A stretch of 8,183 bases of DNA from Pseudomonadales bacterium (lineage in GTDB: Bacteria > Pseudomonadota > Gammaproteobacteria > Pseudomonadales > Moraxellaceae), in contig JABEVH010000225.1 in the NCBI GenBank assembly GCA_013043915.1, positions 1-8,183 on the forward strand, in the 5' to 3' direction. A program made the position numbers and the translations under genes. How positions within the stretch are numbered: position 1 is the stretch's first letter; every line of letters begins with the position of its first letter. Shown piece after piece: positions 5,465 through 8,183 of this stretch. The notes under the pieces are model-generated. The model was not told where the DNA came from and searched no databases. It saw only the letters and a program-made list of their open reading frames with translations.

Positions 5465-6724
5465 TTAACCCATATGTTTGATGATGGCATCACCAAACTC
5501 TGAGCAGCGGAGCAAGGTAGCATCAGGCATCAGACGCTCGAAGTCATACGTCACCGTTTTGGCTTCGATGGCGCCTTCTACGCCCTTAACGATCAGGTCA
5601 GCTGCTTCAGGCCAGCCCATGTGACGCAACATCATCTCAGCCGAGAGGATGATGGACCCCGGATTGACCTTGTCGAGCCCGGCATACTTAGGTGCTGTGC
5701 CATGAGTAGCTTCAAACATGGCAACCGAACCGCCAATATTGGCACCCGGGGCAATACCTATGCCGCCCACTTCTGCTGCCAAGGCATCAGAGATGTAATC
5801 ACCGTTTAAGTTCAACGTAGCAATCACGGAATAATCAGCTGGCCGCATCAGGATTTGCTGCAAAAAGGCATCAGCAATTACATCCTTGACGATGATGGTC
5901 TTTCCGCTCTTGGGGTTCTTGAAAGACATCCAGGGACCACCATCCATCAGCTCAGCGCCATAACGTTCCTTCGCCAATTCATAGCCCCAGTCACGGAAAG
6001 CACCCTCGGTGTACTTCATGATGTTGCCTTTGTGCACCAAAGTCACTGACGGCTTGTCATTATCGATCGCGTACTGGATAGCTTTGCGTACGAGACGCTG
6101 TGTTCCTTCCTTAGATACAGGCTTGATGCCAATACCACAGTTCTCGGTAAAGCGGATCTTGGTCACACCCATTTCTTCGCGCAGGAATTTAATGATTTTC
6201 AGCGCTTCAGGGCTATCCGCTTTCCACTCGATACCAGCATAGATATCTTCGGAATTTTCACGAAATATCACCATGTCGGTCAATTCAGGATGGTGTACCG
6301 GGCTAGGCACACCATCGAACCAGCGTACCGGTCGCATGCAGACATAGAGGTCCAGTTCCTGACGCAAGGCAACGTTCAAGGAACGCATGCCACCACCCAC
6401 GGGGGTGGTCAAGGGGCCTTTGATACTGACCACATACTCACGCAGAGCTTCCAGGGTTTCTTCAGGCATCCAGACATCCGGCCCGTAAACACGGGTCGCT
6501 TTTTCCCCACAGTAGACTTCCATCCAGGAAATGGCGCGTTGACTACGGTAGGCCTTCTGGATAGCGGCATCCACCACCTTGATCATGACTGGCGAGATAT
6601 CGACACCGATACCATCGCCCTCGATGTAAGGAATAATGGGAAAATTTGAAACATTGAGGGACAGGTCGGCATTTACAGTGATTTTGTCACCATCAGCCGG
6701 CACCTTGATCTTTTGGTATCCCAT
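5465..6724 (-). CDS. icd: NADP-dependent isocitrate dehydrogenase
   Basis: This TCA-cycle enzyme oxidatively decarboxylates isocitrate to 2-oxoglutarate, producing NADPH. The 419 residues align with the 416-residue E. coli enzyme at a constant offset of two through the catalytic regions. Seen are Ser115 in MRSLNVALRQ (E. coli Ser113, the AceK phosphorylation site), Arg121 and Arg131 for substrate binding, Tyr162 and Lys232 for catalysis, and Asp309 and Asp313 for the metal. Lys346 and Tyr347 in GTAPKYAG match the NADP-specifying Lys344 and Tyr345. The signature running from NLNGDYISD into AAEVGGIGIAPGANIG is intact. A GGGAG lies 10-11 bases before the ATG. A good -10 element is present upstream. 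The gene diverges from rluE, as in E. coli, and converges with cspD, as in Pseudomonas. A dimeric type I enzyme is expected. Confidence 0.98.
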   Translation of the reverse strand: MGYQKIKVPADGDKITVNADLSLNVSNFPIIPYIEGDGIGVDISPVMIKVVDAAIQKAYRSQRAISWMEVYCGEKATRVYGPDVWMPEETLEALREYVVSIKGPLTTPVGGGMRSLNVALRQELDLYVCMRPVRWFDGVPSPVHHPELTDMVIFRENSEDIYAGIEWKADSPEALKIIKFLREEMGVTKIRFTENCGIGIKPVSKEGTQRLVRKAIQYAIDNDKPSVTLVHKGNIMKYTEGAFRDWGYELAKERYGAELMDGGPWMSFKNPKSGKTIIVKDVIADAFLQQILMRPADYSVIATLNLNGDYISDALAAEVGGIGIAPGANIGGSVAMFEATHGTAPKYAGLDKVNPGSIILSAEMMLRHMGWPEAADLIVKGVEGAIEAKTVTYDFERLMPDATLLRCSEFGDAIIKHMG

Positions 6725-6772
6725 CAGAGTGGTACTCCCTTGATTGGCGTTTTTGACGAGTTAAGCGCACAT

Positions 6773-6778
6773 AGTATA
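6773..6778 (-). promoter_or_regulatory. Candidate -10 element for icd
   Basis: TATACT on the minus strand matches five of six consensus bases, about 49 bases before the icd start, giving an inferred leader of about 40 bases. The -35 region is A-rich (GCAAAA at 17-base spacing) and not recognisable, so either an activator or an AT-rich upstream element may contribute. Confidence 0.42.
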
Positions 6779-6820
6779 GCCTTGTTTTATGTATTTTTTG
6801 CTGGCAGGCTGATGCTTGAA

Positions 6821-6853
6821 AGGTGAAATTTGTTCCATGGTCATAATTCACCT
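6821..6853. repeat. Imperfect inverted repeat upstream of rluE
   Basis: AGGTGAA (6821-6827) and TTCACCT (6847-6853) form a perfect 7-base pair of arms. They extend to nine pairs with one bulged A, and the dyad centre coincides with the palindrome CCATGG (6835-6840). It begins beside TTGAAA (6816-6821) and covers CATAAT (6842-6847), promoter-like hexamers 20 bases apart. It ends 10 bases before the rluE Shine-Dalgarno. It could be an operator or an RNA hairpin in the rluE leader; no matching regulator is recognised. Confidence 0.45.
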
Positions 6854-6862
6854 GCTTTTAGT

Positions 6863-6867
6863 GAGGT
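6863..6867 (+). promoter_or_regulatory. Shine-Dalgarno deciding the TTG start of rluE
   Basis: GAGGT ends 6 bases before the TTG at 6874. No ATG or GTG in frame gives the conserved N-terminus, so this site supports TTG as the true start. Confidence 0.8.
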
Positions 6868-6873
6868 AATACC

Positions 6874-7527
6874 TTGAGTCGTCTACTGGCCTTGAACAAA
6901 CCCTTTCATGTCTTGAGCCAATTTTCTCCGCTTGATGGCAAATCCACCCTGAAGGACTATCTTGATGTTCCTCATGTTGTGCCCGCAGGACGGCTAGATT
7001 ATGACTCCGAAGGTTTACTACTGCTGACCGACAACGGTCGCTGGCAAGCCAGGATTTCCCAACCTGGACAGGATAAATGGGCCAAGGTCTACTGGGTCCA
7101 GGTCGAAAATAAAGCTGACCCTGCGGCGCTAGAGTCTTTGCACAACGGGGTCTTGCTTAAGGATGGCTGGACTTTGCCCGCCGGTGCCGAGATCATTGAT
7201 GAACCTAAGGGATTATGGCTGAGGCAGCCACCGGTGCGTTATCGCGCCAGCATTCCGACACAATGGCTACGTATCACGCTGCATGAAGGCAGGAATCGTC
7301 AGGTCCGCCGCATGACGGCGGCGGTAGGATTGCCTACCCTACGCTTGATCCGCTATGCCATAGGCCCTTTTACTCTGGAGGGTCTGGCACCCGGGCAGTG
7401 GTGCGACCTAGCCCTGCCCAGCGCATCTTGGCCTGATGATCTGAGCCCTTCGCATCAACCCAAGACTCACGGTCAGCGGCGATTTCCTTCTTCCAAAAAG
7501 GTGCTTCGGTCTTCAAAAAATCCATAA
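6874..7527 (+). CDS. rluE: 23S rRNA pseudouridine(2457) synthase
   Basis: RluE is a RsuA-family enzyme that isomerises one uridine (U2457 in E. coli) of 23S rRNA to pseudouridine. The protein has 217 residues and begins with a TTG supported by GAGGT six bases upstream. It lacks the S4 domain of RsuA and goes directly into the catalytic domain. The catalytic motif is AGRLDYDSEGLLLLT (38-52), with Asp42 as the nucleophile. The RluE-type features YWVQVE (73-78), LHEGRNRQVRRMTAAVG (136-152) and LEGLAPGQW (168-176) follow. Residues after about 180 are a poorly conserved basic and Ser/Pro-rich tail. That tail is encoded opposite the conserved end of moaE, and the two genes overlap by 158 bases. A one-base shift near 7402 would meet a TAG at once, so a sequencing error that lengthens the tail cannot be excluded. 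rluE lies next to icd in E. coli too. Confidence 0.93.
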   Translation: MSRLLALNKPFHVLSQFSPLDGKSTLKDYLDVPHVVPAGRLDYDSEGLLLLTDNGRWQARISQPGQDKWAKVYWVQVENKADPAALESLHNGVLLKDGWTLPAGAEIIDEPKGLWLRQPPVRYRASIPTQWLRITLHEGRNRQVRRMTAAVGLPTLRLIRYAIGPFTLEGLAPGQWCDLALPSASWPDDLSPSHQPKTHGQRRFPSSKKVLRSSKNP

Positions 7528-7867
7528 GGTAGTTGCACCCATCAAAACTTGCCTGTCTGTGCATAGCGGCAACTGCCACCCAAACAATGACCTCACCCGG
7601 CCGCAGATAACCCACACGATGTATCACGTTAGCATCAAGCAAACCAAAACGCTCATACGCCTGCTGCACATGCTGCTCTATCACCCGTTCAGTCATACCC
7701 GGGTAATGTTCCAGATACAGGCTCTTCAGTGTTGGACAAGCGGCATCGACACGTACACGGCCACTGAAGGTTACGATAGCACCTGAGGCATCATCCTGAG
7801 CCGTTTCAAAGAGAGCGGCTTCCATCGCGGTATCGATAACCTCCTCGGTAACCCATACCTTCGCCAC
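7370..7867 (-). CDS. moaE: Molybdopterin synthase catalytic (large) subunit
   Basis: MoaE with thiocarboxylated MoaD converts cyclic pyranopterin monophosphate to molybdopterin by adding the dithiolene sulfurs. The 165-residue protein aligns with the 150-residue E. coli MoaE almost without offset. Arg39 lies in GRVR, His103-Arg104 in MHRQASF, and Lys119 and Lys126 (catalytic and substrate-binding in E. coli) in FLKTEAPFWKKE. The conserved end falls at SDHQAKMRW (142-150), followed by a 15-residue tail encoded opposite rluE. The GTG start sits one base after the moaD stop; its Shine-Dalgarno, GGAGG, is formed by the last two glycine codons of moaD with 5-base spacing. Synthesis of both subunits is therefore likely coupled. 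The identity is secure; the C-terminal tail is of uncertain importance. Confidence 0.96.
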   Translation of the reverse strand: MAKVWVTEEVIDTAMEAALFETAQDDASGAIVTFSGRVRVDAACPTLKSLYLEHYPGMTERVIEQHVQQAYERFGLLDANVIHRVGYLRPGEVIVWVAVAAMHRQASFDGCNYLMDFLKTEAPFWKKEIAADRESWVDAKGSDHQAKMRWAGLGRTTARVPDPPE

Positions 7868-7868
7868 C

Positions 7869-8126
7869 CTAGCCTCCCGTCACCGGTGGAAAAAATGCCA
7901 CTTCATCCCCATCGCTTACAACCGCCGTCACAGAAGCAAGACTCTGATTTAAAGACATCAGCATCCCTGAACTAGACATGACCTCAGCCCATGCGCCGCC
8001 ACGAGCCTGCAGGAACGCACGTACCTCACCCAGGTTGGCCTCTGCCCCAGCCCAAGCCAACTGCTCGGTACTAAGGCTCAGACGCTCACGATAACTGGCG
8101 AAATAATGTACCGTGAATTTAATCAA
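7869..8126 (-). CDS. moaD: Molybdopterin synthase sulfur carrier (small) subunit
   Basis: MoaD is a ubiquitin-fold protein whose C-terminal glycine is adenylated by MoeB and converted to a thiocarboxylate, the sulfur source for molybdopterin. The 85 residues end with DGDEVAFFPPVTGG, the exact family signature with the required terminal Gly-Gly, so the tail is intact. The N-terminus MIKFTVHYFASYRE matches MoaD when the TTG at 8126 is used. A GGAG (8136-8133) six bases upstream supports it, and TTGA overlaps the stop of the preceding frame. The middle contains an Ala/Gly-rich helix region (23-50) and SLNQSL (58-63), like the LAAVNQTLV region of E. coli. The gene is placed between a probable moaC and moaE, the usual operon order. 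Confidence 0.95.
   Translation of the reverse strand: MIKFTVHYFASYRERLSLSTEQLAWAGAEANLGEVRAFLQARGGAWAEVMSSSGMLMSLNQSLASVTAVVSDGDEVAFFPPVTGG
7873..7877 (-). promoter_or_regulatory. Shine-Dalgarno of moaE inside the moaD Gly-Gly codons
   Basis: On the minus strand the codons GGA GGC of the moaD C-terminal Gly-Gly supply GGAGG, 5 bases before the moaE GTG. This explains the near-zero spacing of the genes and supports GTG as the moaE start. Confidence 0.75.
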
Positions 8127-8182
8127 GATCTTCTCCAGGGCCCACGCTGCCCGCCTTGCTTTTCGACTAAACCTACATAGGT
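8123..8182 (-). CDS. moaC: Probable cyclic pyranopterin monophosphate synthase, last 19 residues
   Basis: An open frame enters from the right edge and ends in a TGA that overlaps the moaD TTG by four bases (TTGA). Its last residues, VEKQGGQRGPWRRS, resemble the usual MoaC C-terminus, which has an EKxGGKSG-like motif followed by an aromatic and basic end. MoaC acts with MoaA in the first step of molybdenum cofactor synthesis, and moaC-moaD-moaE is a common gene order. The usual Lys-Ser in the motif is Gln-Arg here, and only 19 residues are visible, so the identification leans on position. The moaD Shine-Dalgarno lies within this frame. Confidence 0.62.
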   Translation of the reverse strand, partial: TYVGLVEKQGGQRGPWRRS

Positions 8183-8183
8183 C

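Noticed and set aside
6290..6649. 119-codon plus-strand frame opposite icd
   Set aside because: Histidine/threonine-rich antisense reading of a highly conserved gene; no Shine-Dalgarno or domain.

Overview
This window is a compact, mostly housekeeping stretch from what looks like a non-enteric gammaproteobacterium. That assignment rests on gene order and remembered protein similarity, not on a search. TrxB, ClpS, ClpA and CspD read most like Pseudomonas-type homologues. The order trxB-aat-bpt-infA / clpA-clpS / cspD / icd is the arrangement known from Pseudomonas and relatives. In E. coli the same genes lie in two separate blocks, with cydDC and serW inserted and no bpt. No mobile element, CRISPR array, tRNA, rRNA or phage gene is visible. 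The largest gap between genes is about 226 bases (4992-5217), so no gene-free stretch exceeds 300 bases.

Left block, plus strand: the 3' half of trxB (thioredoxin reductase) overlaps aat by four bases, followed by bpt and infA (translation initiation factor IF-1). Aat and Bpt are aminoacyl-protein transferases that create N-terminal leucine degrons. Middle block, minus strand: clpS and clpA, separated by 15 bases and converging on infA. ClpS delivers N-degron substrates to ClpA, the unfoldase of the ClpAP protease. Degron writers, adaptor and unfoldase therefore lie within about 4.5 kb; only ClpP is missing.

Divergent from clpS is cspD, a cold-shock-fold protein of the CspD type, with a very strong Shine-Dalgarno sequence. 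The clpS-cspD spacer carries a near-consensus CRP/Vfr-like palindrome. icd (NADP isocitrate dehydrogenase) converges on cspD with only four bases between stop codons. Divergent from icd is rluE (23S rRNA pseudouridine synthase, TTG start), preceded by a sizeable imperfect dyad. On the right, minus strand, is the molybdopterin operon: the tail of a probable moaC, then moaD (TTG start) and moaE (GTG start), which are the two subunits of molybdopterin synthase. moaE and rluE overlap tail to tail by 158 bases.

Nothing here amounts to a new system. The points most worth checking are the CRP-like site between clpS and cspD, the long antisense rluE/moaE overlap, the dyad upstream of rluE, and the weak initiation context of clpS.
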